In this document: positions 17,327 to 24,503 of the stretch, piece by piece
Numbering within the stretch: position 1 is the stretch's first letter
Layout of the letters: every line of letters starts with the position of its first letter
From: Flavobacterium sp. UBA7663
Lineage (GTDB): Bacteria > Bacteroidota > Bacteroidia > Flavobacteriales > Flavobacteriaceae
NCBI RefSeq assembly: GCF_002483315.1
Contig: NZ_DLHR01000020.1
Span: forward strand, 202,996-266,995
Reading direction: 5' to 3'
Length of the DNA stretch: 64,000 bases
The notes under the pieces: generated by a model
Told to the model about the DNA's origin: nothing
Databases searched by the model: none
Seen by the model: only the letters and a program-made list of their open reading frames with translations
Program-made: the position numbers and the translations under genes

Positions 17327-18556
17327 ATGAAATATTTTTTAATTATTTTCCTTTTTTTTTCACTTTCTCTAAAAGCCACCACTATTCACGTAGGTAAAAA
17401 ATATGCAATTAAGTCTGTTAAAAGAGGAATTAGTTTAGCTAAAGTGGGTGATACAGTTATTGTACATAGTGGATGGTACAAAGAAGGAAATATAATAATT
17501 GATAAAAAAATTGTTTTTTTAGGAAAGGATTTACCTGTTTTAGATGGTGAAAAAAAGCATGAAGTTTTATCAATACACGCTGATAGTGTTGTAGTTGATG
17601 GTTTCAAGGTAATACGAAGCGCTTATGCAACTATTACAGATCCATGCGGCATCAAAGTTTACAATAAAAGTCATGTTTTAATTCAAAATAATGTTTTAGA
17701 CGATAATTTTTTTGGAATATATCTACAAAATTCTCAAAACTGTATTATTAAAAATAATACGCTAAAGGCATATGGAAAAGAAGAGCAAAAATTAGGCAAC
17801 GGTATTCATTGTTGGAAATCAAAAGATATTTTAATTATTGCTAATAGAATTGAAGGTCACCGAGACGGAATTTATTTCGAATTTGTTACGAATTCCGTAA
17901 TTTGGAGAAATATTGCTAATAACAACATACGATACGGATTACATTTCATGTTTTCAAATGACGATGCTTATATTACTAATGTTTTTAAAAATAATGGTGC
18001 TGGAGTAGCTGTTATGTTTACCAAAAATGTAAAAATGTTCAATAACTATTTTGAGGAAAATTGGGGAGATTCGGCCTATGGATTATTGCTGAAAGAAATT
18101 TCAGATAGTTATATTTTCAATAATCGATTCGCTCAAAATACTTCTGGAATTTACATGGAAGGAACTTCCCGAATTAAAGTAGAAAAAAACGTTTTTAAAT
18201 CAAATGGTTGGGGAATGAAAATCCAAGCTAGTTGTATGGATAACGAAATTGTAAACAATAATTTTTTAAAAAACACTTTTGATATTAGTACCAATGGTAG
18301 CTTGGTTTTAAACACATTCAATGCTAATTATTGGGATAAATATGAAGGTTATGATTTAAATAAAGATGGGATGGGCGACGTTCCTTATCATCCGCTCAGT
18401 TTATTTGCTGTACTTACCGAAAACACGCCTTCTGCCATGTTGTTGTATCGAAGTTTTATGATAACGCTTTTAGATAAATCTGAAAAAGTATTACCTAGTA
18501 TAACACCAGATAATTTTATTGATAATAAGCCCTTAATGAAGTCACTGCCACTATGA
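17327..18556 (+). CDS. nosD: NosD, periplasmic right-handed beta-helix protein of the NosDFY transporter
   Basis: A 409-residue exported protein: signal peptide (about 1-18) then repeated parallel beta-helix rungs (for example NNVLDDNFFGIYLQNSQN, ENWGDSAYGLLLKEISDS). NosD docks on NosFY and is needed for CuZ assembly in NosZ. Its stop codon overlaps the nosF start (ATGA at 18553-18556), indicating translational coupling. Confidence 0.94.
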   Translation: MKYFLIIFLFFSLSLKATTIHVGKKYAIKSVKRGISLAKVGDTVIVHSGWYKEGNIIIDKKIVFLGKDLPVLDGEKKHEVLSIHADSVVVDGFKVIRSAYATITDPCGIKVYNKSHVLIQNNVLDDNFFGIYLQNSQNCIIKNNTLKAYGKEEQKLGNGIHCWKSKDILIIANRIEGHRDGIYFEFVTNSVIWRNIANNNIRYGLHFMFSNDDAYITNVFKNNGAGVAVMFTKNVKMFNNYFEENWGDSAYGLLLKEISDSYIFNNRFAQNTSGIYMEGTSRIKVEKNVFKSNGWGMKIQASCMDNEIVNNNFLKNTFDISTNGSLVLNTFNANYWDKYEGYDLNKDGMGDVPYHPLSLFAVLTENTPSAMLLYRSFMITLLDKSEKVLPSITPDNFIDNKPLMKSLPL

Positions 18557-19275
18557 TTGAGATAAAAGACCTGAATAAAAAGTTTGGAAAATTTGAAGTT
18601 TTAACGAACATCAATCTTTCTTGTAAAAAAGGAGAATGCATCGCTTTAATTGGTCCAAACGGATGTGGAAAAACCACTTTGATAAAAGCGGTTTTAGGAA
18701 TGGTTCTGCCTGATACCGGAACAATTCATTTTAACGGAAACTCTGTTTTAGGAGAATATCTGTACAGAGAAAAAATTGGCTACATGCCACAGATTGGAAG
18801 ATATCCAGATAATATGACTATTGGTCAAATTATTGAAATGATAAAAAAAATTCGAAATTCTTCTAACAATTTGGACGAAGATTTATTCAATGCTTTCGAA
18901 TTAGAGAAAATGTTTGATAAGCAAATGCGAACTTTATCTGGTGGAACCACACAAAAAGTAAGTGCGGTTTTGGCGTTTCTTTTTAATCCAGATGTTTTGA
19001 TTTTAGACGAACCCACTGCTGGTTTAGATCCATTAGCAGCTGAGGTCTTAAAAGAAAAAATAATCAAAGAAAAAGAGAAAGGAAAATTGATTTTGATTAC
19101 CTCGCATTTACTAAGTGAACTTGACGATTTAATTACTGAAATCATTTTCATGCAGGAAGGAAAAGTGCATTTTCATCAAAAAGTAGACGAGTTAAAAGAA
19201 AATACCGGAGAAGAAAAAATATCAAAAGCGATTGCTAAAATTTTAAAGGACAAAAAAAATGAACCGAATAATTAA
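18553..19275 (+). CDS. nosF: NosF, ABC transporter ATP-binding subunit
   Basis: A 240-residue ABC ATPase: Walker A GPNGCGKT (34-41), signature LSGGTTQK, Walker B VLILDEPTAGLD and H-loop ITSHLL. It powers NosY/NosD in CuZ maturation. It overlaps nosY by 17 bases. Confidence 0.95.
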   Translation: MIEIKDLNKKFGKFEVLTNINLSCKKGECIALIGPNGCGKTTLIKAVLGMVLPDTGTIHFNGNSVLGEYLYREKIGYMPQIGRYPDNMTIGQIIEMIKKIRNSSNNLDEDLFNAFELEKMFDKQMRTLSGGTTQKVSAVLAFLFNPDVLILDEPTAGLDPLAAEVLKEKIIKEKEKGKLILITSHLLSELDDLITEIIFMQEGKVHFHQKVDELKENTGEEKISKAIAKILKDKKNEPNN

Positions 19276-20026
19276 AATCATCTTATCAGATATCATCAGA
19301 AATAAGATTGTTCTAGCTTACACGCTGATTTTGTCAATTTTATCTTGGAGTTCTTTTGCGTTGGAAGATAATTCTGCAAAAGGATTATTGACTATCTTAA
19401 ACGTAATTTTATTTACAGTTCCATTGGTTTCAATATTATTTGCGACTATTTATTTGTACAACAGTGCTGAGTTTATTGAGCTTTTGCTAAGTCAACCCAT
19501 AAAAAGAAGAAAAATTTGGTTGAGTTTGTTTTTTGGACTTTCATCGGCAATGGTTTTTGCTTTTTTTATTGGAGCAGGGATTCCGTTATTGATTAATTCT
19601 CCAGATAGTATCGGTTTTATGATGTTGCTCAATGGATGTCTAATTTCGGTCATATTTGTTGCTTTGGCTTTTTTGAGTTCAATTTTAACACGAGATAAAG
19701 CAAAAGGAATTGGTTTAGCGATTATGATTTGGTTGTATTTCGCACTATTATTTGACGGAATGGTATTGTTTTTATTGTTTCAATTAGCCGAATATCCTAT
19801 TGAAAATATGATGGTAGGTATAACCGCTTTTAGTCCGATAGATTTGGCTCGAATTCAAATTTTATTGCATTTAGATGTTTCAGCAATGATGGGGTACACC
19901 GGCGCTATATTTAAAGATTTCTTTGGTACATTCATTGGCTTAATTGTTTCTTTTGGATTGTTGAGTTTGTGGGCAATTATTCCCTTTTTCATTTCATTGC
20001 GAAAATTCAACAAGAAAGACTTATAA
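19259..20026 (+). CDS. nosY: NosY, ABC transporter permease
   Basis: A 255-residue, six-helix membrane protein of the ABC-2 type permease family (start MNRIIKIILSDIIRNKIVLAY; ELLLSQPIKRRKIWLS after helix 2). It forms the channel of NosDFY. The gene overlaps nosF and lies 36 bp before the truncated haemoglobin gene. Confidence 0.93.
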   Translation: MNRIIKIILSDIIRNKIVLAYTLILSILSWSSFALEDNSAKGLLTILNVILFTVPLVSILFATIYLYNSAEFIELLLSQPIKRRKIWLSLFFGLSSAMVFAFFIGAGIPLLINSPDSIGFMMLLNGCLISVIFVALAFLSSILTRDKAKGIGLAIMIWLYFALLFDGMVLFLLFQLAEYPIENMMVGITAFSPIDLARIQILLHLDVSAMMGYTGAIFKDFFGTFIGLIVSFGLLSLWAIIPFFISLRKFNKKDL

Positions 20027-20062
20027 CAGAAATTTGCTTTTCTACTAAATCAAATTGCAATA

Positions 20063-20434
20063 ATGAAAACAGATATAAGAAATAGAAAAGATATTGAACT
20101 TTTAGTAAATACTTTTTACGATACTATTAAAACCGATTCGGTAATAGGATTTCTGTTTACTGAAATTGCTAAAGTAAATTGGGATGAACACTTACCTAAA
20201 ATGTACGATTTTTGGGAAAACATACTTTTTTACACCGGAAATTATAGCGGAAGTCCAATGCAAGTACATAAGGATTTACATAGTAAATGTCCTATGAGAC
20301 CCGAACATTTCGAACATTGGGTACACTTGTTTACCGCTACCGTTGATACGTTATTTGAAGGCGAAAAAGCAACAGAAATTAAAGAGAGAGCACTCAATAT
20401 TGCCAATGTAATCATGTATAAAACATTAAGTTAA
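20063..20434 (+). CDS. Group III truncated haemoglobin
   Basis: A 123-residue globin with the group III pattern: short A/B helices (FYDTIKTDSVIGFLF), CD region YDFWENILFYTGNYSGSP, and the proximal His in PEHFEHWVHLF (probably His82). Group III trHbs are commonly linked to NO detoxification. Its place at the end of the nos maturation genes fits protection against NO escaping from the pathway. A bidirectional terminator follows. Confidence 0.92.
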   Translation: MKTDIRNRKDIELLVNTFYDTIKTDSVIGFLFTEIAKVNWDEHLPKMYDFWENILFYTGNYSGSPMQVHKDLHSKCPMRPEHFEHWVHLFTATVDTLFEGEKATEIKERALNIANVIMYKTLS

Positions 20435-20473
20435 TATATCTTTATTAATAATTATCATAGCAAGCATATAAAC

Positions 20474-20506
20474 AAAAAGCGTAAACTAGTAAAGTCTACG
20501 CTTTTT
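20474..20506. terminator. Bidirectional terminator between trHb and the fasciclin gene
   Basis: Arms AAAAAGCGTA (20474-20483) and TACGCTTTTT (20497-20506), extended by ACT/AGT after one mismatch. The A-run and T-run suit both convergent genes. Confidence 0.85.
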
Positions 20507-20540
20507 ACCTTTATAAAAAAGATGAATTAATAATTGTTTC

Positions 20541-21095
20541 TTATTTTGGAAGTAAAACGTCACCAATTACATGTATGATACCATTTGATGTTTCAATTGT
20601 AGCAACAATTTCAGATCCATTAACAAACGTTTTTTCTCCTTGTTTGGTAATTTTTACTTTCCCACCATATACCATATCAAATTCTTGACCATCTTGCATA
20701 TATTCTGTTTTAAGTGAGCCTACATAAGTATGATAACCTAATATATTTTGTAAATCACCTTTTTTCTCTGGTTTTAATAACCCTTCAACGGTTCCAGCAG
20801 GTAATTTATCAAATGCTGCATTAGTAGGAGCAAAGACAGTAAAAGGTCCAGCGTTACTGAGAGAAGTTACCAATCCAGCCGCTTTAACTGCTGTTACTAA
20901 TGTGGTGTGATCTTTACTTCCAGATGCAACTTGTACAATATTTGGATTTGATGTAGCATCAACCACATTTTCCTGTCCGCCAGATGGTACTTCAGTTGTT
21001 TCAGATGTAGATTCTGAAGTTGTTTCTTCGCCTTGTTTACAACCAAATGTAATTAGTAAACTGGCTAATAATAAAGTTTTAATGGAATTTTTCAT
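20541..21095 (-). CDS. Fasciclin (FAS1)-domain lipoprotein
   Basis: 184 residues from the ATG at 21095 (MKNSIKTLLLASLL...), preferred because it gives a lipobox ending FGC. A Ser/Thr/Glu-rich linker is followed by a single FAS1 domain (TLVTAVKAAGLV, GPFTVFAPTNAAFDKLPAGTVE, ILGYHTYVG, SNGIIHVIGDVLLP). FAS1 domains mediate adhesion or protein contacts; a role in denitrification is not known. It nevertheless lies behind an Fnr-type box, so it is likely made under the same conditions. Confidence 0.9.
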   Translation of the reverse strand: MKNSIKTLLLASLLITFGCKQGEETTSESTSETTEVPSGGQENVVDATSNPNIVQVASGSKDHTTLVTAVKAAGLVTSLSNAGPFTVFAPTNAAFDKLPAGTVEGLLKPEKKGDLQNILGYHTYVGSLKTEYMQDGQEFDMVYGGKVKITKQGEKTFVNGSEIVATIETSNGIIHVIGDVLLPK

Positions 21096-21124
21096 AATGT
21101 ACAATGTGTAAAAAATTATATACA

Positions 21125-21168
21125 CAAAGTACTTGATTATCTGAATATTATTTTATGAGTTGAATCAT
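21125..21168 (-). promoter_or_regulatory. Crp/Fnr-type promoter of the fasciclin gene
   Basis: Dyad ATGAG-TTGA-ATCAT (21155-21168, one deviation from the consensus; centre 21161.5). On the minus strand GTACTTTG ends at 21125, 36.5 bp away. Confidence 0.65.
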
Positions 21169-21181
21169 AAAAAATACTTTT

Positions 21182-22399
21182 TTATCTTTTTTTTGAATAA
21201 AAAGTTGTCCATAAAATACTTGTAAAAAGAAGTAGGGCAATCCCAAATAAACTCTCGTTTATGAAAGGGATTAAAGTGTAGCTTAATGATGCAACCCCTT
21301 GAATTCCTAAAACTACTTCATTTAAAATAACTCCAAGACTAAATAAAATCAGTCCTAAAATGGTTTTTTTATTTATTACTACAAAATTATTTGCATAAAC
21401 GTAAAATAGAAGAAATAGCGAAATAATAGCTAATAAAATCAAATGCAAATAAGCAATCACAATTGGTCGAAAACCAAAAGCTAATTCACTTACTGCAGGG
21501 ATAGTTGAACCTAATTGCAATAAAAATTTTACGCTTAAAGCCAAACTGATAAAAATAATTAAATATTTTAAGTATCCTGGAAGATTAACAAAGATGGATT
21601 TGTTCTCTTTAATAATAGTTTTGAATAATAAATACCAAATAATTACTTGAACAACAGCAGAAATGGCAGTTATAATATAAATCCAAAGAGGTAAATTTAA
21701 CCAAAGCGTTGATAAAAAATAACCCGCAATACATGACCAAAATAAAAGTATAAACGATTGAGAATAAATACGATTTGAACTAGTTGTGATTTTTAAATAA
21801 TCCAATAGTAATCCCATACAAGCAAAGAAAAACCAACCGTTATATTGAAAATGTAAATAATAATAAATGGAAGCCAAATATTCATTCTGATGGATGTTTT
21901 TGGTGGCCATCATAAAAGCCAATGCAAAAGTACCTAAAGAAGAAATTACATTAAAAAATAAAGCTGCTTTAAACCATTTTACAGCAATAGATTCCGTTTC
22001 AATTTGTTTGCAATCTTTAAAAAATACATAAGCAAACCAATAAGAAACAAAAATTGAAAGGGTAGAAAAAGTTATTGAAACGGTGCCATATCCTTGAATA
22101 ATAAATGAGAATAGCATCACATAAGAACAAATTAAATTCCCAATTAAAATAGAATTATATTTTTTAAAAATGATTTTATTCTTAAGGTCATATTTTTGTA
22201 GAAACGAAATAAGTAAGGTCATCAAAGTATGACTAACCCAACCAGCAAAGGCAAAATGAGAATGCGAATGTTGTAAACTTTTTTGATCAAGTAGTGGAAA
22301 TTCGAAACCTATTTTATAGCGCATTAAAAGACCAAGAAGAGCTACTAAAAGTAGATTAAATATTGAAAATCGGATCCAAAATGATGTTTTAAACAGCAT
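21182..22399 (-). CDS. Twelve-helix membrane protein with His motif, haem-copper-oxidase-like, unrecognised role
   Basis: A 405-residue polytopic membrane protein. Near the N-terminus QHSHSHFAFAGWVSHTLMTLL resembles the haem-ligating helix II of haem-copper oxidase subunit I-like proteins. Further possible ligands are in FNVISSLGTFALAFMMATKNIHQN and YYYLHFQYNGWFFF, and a late helix has IVIAYLHLILLAII. No full CuB ligand set is evident, so catalytic oxidase or NO reductase activity is doubtful. It overlaps the Crp/Fnr gene by one base and must be co-transcribed with it, suggesting a sensor, haem-handling or respiratory role. Confidence 0.6.
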   Translation of the reverse strand: MLFKTSFWIRFSIFNLLLVALLGLLMRYKIGFEFPLLDQKSLQHSHSHFAFAGWVSHTLMTLLISFLQKYDLKNKIIFKKYNSILIGNLICSYVMLFSFIIQGYGTVSITFSTLSIFVSYWFAYVFFKDCKQIETESIAVKWFKAALFFNVISSLGTFALAFMMATKNIHQNEYLASIYYYLHFQYNGWFFFACMGLLLDYLKITTSSNRIYSQSFILLFWSCIAGYFLSTLWLNLPLWIYIITAISAVVQVIIWYLLFKTIIKENKSIFVNLPGYLKYLIIFISLALSVKFLLQLGSTIPAVSELAFGFRPIVIAYLHLILLAIISLFLLFYVYANNFVVINKKTILGLILFSLGVILNEVVLGIQGVASLSYTLIPFINESLFGIALLLFTSILWTTFYSKKR

Positions 22400-22986
22400 T
22401 AGTAATATAATTTATGATTAATAATTTCCACTTTATTTGTTTTACTCAATTTTGAAAGTTCTCTAATCACAGTTTCAACACGTAAACCAGTAAAGTTGGC
22501 GATTTCTTGTCTTGTAAATTCAACCAATTCTTTTTTAGGACAATTTGGATTTTTATGTGCATTTAAAAACGCAATGATTCTAAATTCAGGTTTTTGATTT
22601 ACAATGTCTTTTGTAGTTCTAGCTTTAGTGTGAATTCGTTCGGCCATCAGATTCAAGAACTGTTTCTGAATAAATGGATATTCCTCTAAAATCCTTAAAA
22701 ACTTCTCTTTCGAAATTTTAATTAGCTTAGAATCTTTAAAAGCTATCGCTGTTGATGGATAAACTTCATCAATAAATAAAGGAGGTTCTCCAAAACTCTG
22801 ACCACATTTAAAGTAGCCCTGAGTAAATTCTTTACCTTCTTCGTTTGAATTAAACATTCTTACGCAACCATCAATGATTTGATAGTAAAAATTTGCCGAT
22901 TCCTCTTCATGGAAAATAATTTCGTTTTTCTTATACTCTTTGGCAATAGCGCCCCAAGTAAATAATAAATCTAAGTCTATCTGCAT
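22399..22986 (-). CDS. Crp/Fnr-family regulator, candidate master regulator of the denitrification genes
   Basis: 195 residues from the ATG at 22986; a longer frame to 23070 is rejected because it would run through the -7 element and the dyad. A cyclic-nucleotide-binding-like beta-roll (about 10-110) is followed by a dimer helix and a winged HTH (TRQEIANFTGLRVETVIRELSKL). The N-terminal cysteines of oxygen-sensing FNR are absent, so an Fe-S sensor of that type is excluded; a DNR/NNR-like NO- or haem-sensing mode is possible. Its own promoter carries the same dyad found in front of nor, nos and other genes, implying autoregulation. Confidence 0.88.
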   Translation of the reverse strand: MQIDLDLLFTWGAIAKEYKKNEIIFHEEESANFYYQIIDGCVRMFNSNEEGKEFTQGYFKCGQSFGEPPLFIDEVYPSTAIAFKDSKLIKISKEKFLRILEEYPFIQKQFLNLMAERIHTKARTTKDIVNQKPEFRIIAFLNAHKNPNCPKKELVEFTRQEIANFTGLRVETVIRELSKLSKTNKVEIINHKLYY

Positions 22987-23026
22987 AAGGGGGATGTTAT
23001 AGGCTTCAGTTATTTTAGATAAAGCA

Positions 23027-23101
23027 CAAATTAATCTCAATAAAATTAAACAAAATATGACTGAAATCATATTAAACCCTTATTTATTTCATTTAAATTT
23101 G
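23027..23101. promoter_or_regulatory. Bidirectional Crp/Fnr-type promoter region
   Basis: Dyad ATGAC-TGAA-ATCAT (23057-23070, centre 23063.5). Toward the regulator gene TTAATTTG ends at 23027 (36.5 bp). Toward the small protein gene a perfect TAAATTTG ends at 23101 (37.5 bp), only four bases before its ATG, so that mRNA may be nearly leaderless. Confidence 0.72.
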
Positions 23102-23105
23102 TACC

Positions 23106-23480
23106 ATGAAGCAATTACTAGTCATACTAACCTTTTTAATGTTTTTAAAGCCAATACTTCCGGTTTTAGAATACGTGGTTAATTATGATTATATTGTTAA
23201 TGAACTTTGTGAAAATAAATTGAAACCTGAACTAAAATGTAATGGGAAGTGTCATTTAACAAAAGAATTAGCAAAAGCTTCAGAAGGTAATTCTGATAAT
23301 TCTTCTGATAAAAAAATAACTTTCGAGCAAACTGAAATTGTATTTTTTCTAGAAATTAAACCTATTGAGATTAGACAAATTTATTTTTTAAATAAAACTT
23401 CTATTGGTAACAATTATTCTAACTTATACTTTCACTTGAATGATTGTGCCTTCTTTCATCCGCCTACATTTATTTCTTAA
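23106..23480 (+). CDS. Small exported Cys/His protein preceding the copper-uptake genes
   Basis: A 124-residue protein with a hydrophobic N-terminal helix (about 4-20) and then a Cys-rich segment (NELCENKLKPELKCNGKCHLTKELAK) and an HPP motif near the end (DCAFFHPPTFIS). I recognise this as a small Bacteroidota type often found next to metal-related TonB receptors, but no function is assigned. The CNGKCH motif could bind metal. The neighbours (copper-type lipoprotein and OprC/NosA-like receptor) favour copper. Confidence 0.65.
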   Translation: MKQLLVILTFLMFLKPILPVLEYVVNYDYIVNELCENKLKPELKCNGKCHLTKELAKASEGNSDNSSDKKITFEQTEIVFFLEIKPIEIRQIYFLNKTSIGNNYSNLYFHLNDCAFFHPPTFIS

Positions 23481-23594
23481 TTAAATATTGGTTTTTGTTA
23501 GTTCTTACAATGAATTAACCCACTCAACTTATGTCATAATTTGTCTGAAAATAGATTTCGGATACAATTATAATACACTTTAATTAAAAATAAA

Positions 23595-24440
23595 ATGAAA
23601 ACTTCAATAAAATATTTAGTAGCTATTTTTGCTATCGCCTTCACTTTTGTGTCTTGTTCAAATGATGATGAAACTACAGTAAATGAATTAGACGGAATCA
23701 CTAAAATAAAAGAAATTACAAACGATATTCATACGATTGAATTGTATTCTCAAATGGGAAGTTTAGAGCAAGGATACAATGAAATTAGCCTAAGAATTAA
23801 AGACAATACAACAGATAAATACATCAAAAATGCAGAGGTAAGTTGGGCACCATTAATGCACATGACTTCTATGTCGCATTCATGCCCATATTCAGCAGTA
23901 GAAAAAGTAACCGAAAAAGGTACTTTATATAGTGGTTATATTATGTTTCAAATGGCTCAAAATGAAACAGAATATTGGGATTTAAAAATTGATTACACAA
24001 TTGATGAAGTAACTTACACTATAACTGAAGTTATTGATGTACCAGCTTCTGCAAAACGTAAAGTAAATACATTTATGGGTTCGGATGGTACAAAATACTT
24101 AGTAGCTTTAATTGAACCGAATACCCCAAAAGTTGCAATTAATAACATGCAAGTTGGTGTTTGGAAAATGCAAAATATGATGACTTTCCCAGTTGTGGAT
24201 GGTTATACTGTAAAAATCGACCCAAGAATGCCCAGTATGGGAAATCATACTTCTCCAAATAACGTTCATGCTACACAAGCTACTACTGGTGGATTATACG
24301 ATGGAAAATTATCGTTGACTATGACGGGGTATTGGAAAATAAACCTACAATTAGCAAATGCAGAAGGAACTGTTTTAAAAGGAGAAGAAATAACAGAAAC
24401 CGTTACTGCTAGTAGTATTTTCTTTGAAATTGAATTCTAA
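23595..24440 (+). CDS. Met/His-rich YtkA-like lipoprotein, probable copper-binding
   Basis: A 281-residue lipoprotein (lipobox VSC, Cys21). Two similar Ig-like halves of the YtkA type carry Met/His clusters: LMHMTSMSHSCPY (about 94-106) and MPSMGNHTSPNNVHA (about 211-225). Such clusters suit Cu(I)/Cu(II) binding at the outer membrane. It is placed between the small Cys/His protein and an OprC/NosA-like receptor, and a terminator lies behind it, so it may present copper to the receptor. Confidence 0.75.
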   Translation: MKTSIKYLVAIFAIAFTFVSCSNDDETTVNELDGITKIKEITNDIHTIELYSQMGSLEQGYNEISLRIKDNTTDKYIKNAEVSWAPLMHMTSMSHSCPYSAVEKVTEKGTLYSGYIMFQMAQNETEYWDLKIDYTIDEVTYTITEVIDVPASAKRKVNTFMGSDGTKYLVALIEPNTPKVAINNMQVGVWKMQNMMTFPVVDGYTVKIDPRMPSMGNHTSPNNVHATQATTGGLYDGKLSLTMTGYWKINLQLANAEGTVLKGEEITETVTASSIFFEIEF

Positions 24441-24451
24441 TAATCTCATCT

Positions 24452-24490
24452 AAAAAAGGTCATTATCTCTTTTAGTAATGACCTTTTTTA
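24452..24490 (+). terminator. Intrinsic terminator after the copper-type lipoprotein gene
   Basis: Arms AAAAAAGGTCATTA (24452-24465) and TAATGACCTTTTTT (24476-24489), 10-nt loop, A/T tails. Confidence 0.85.
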
Positions 24491-24503
24491 AAAAATACTT
24501 ATC

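Noticed and set aside
18825..19151. Minus-strand open frame inside nosF
   Set aside because: It mirrors the codon pattern of nosF and shows no protein features; a shadow frame.
22987..23070. N-terminal extension of the Crp/Fnr regulator to 23070
   Set aside because: It would run through the -7 element and the dyad, and its residues do not fit the start of the family; the ATG at 22986 does.
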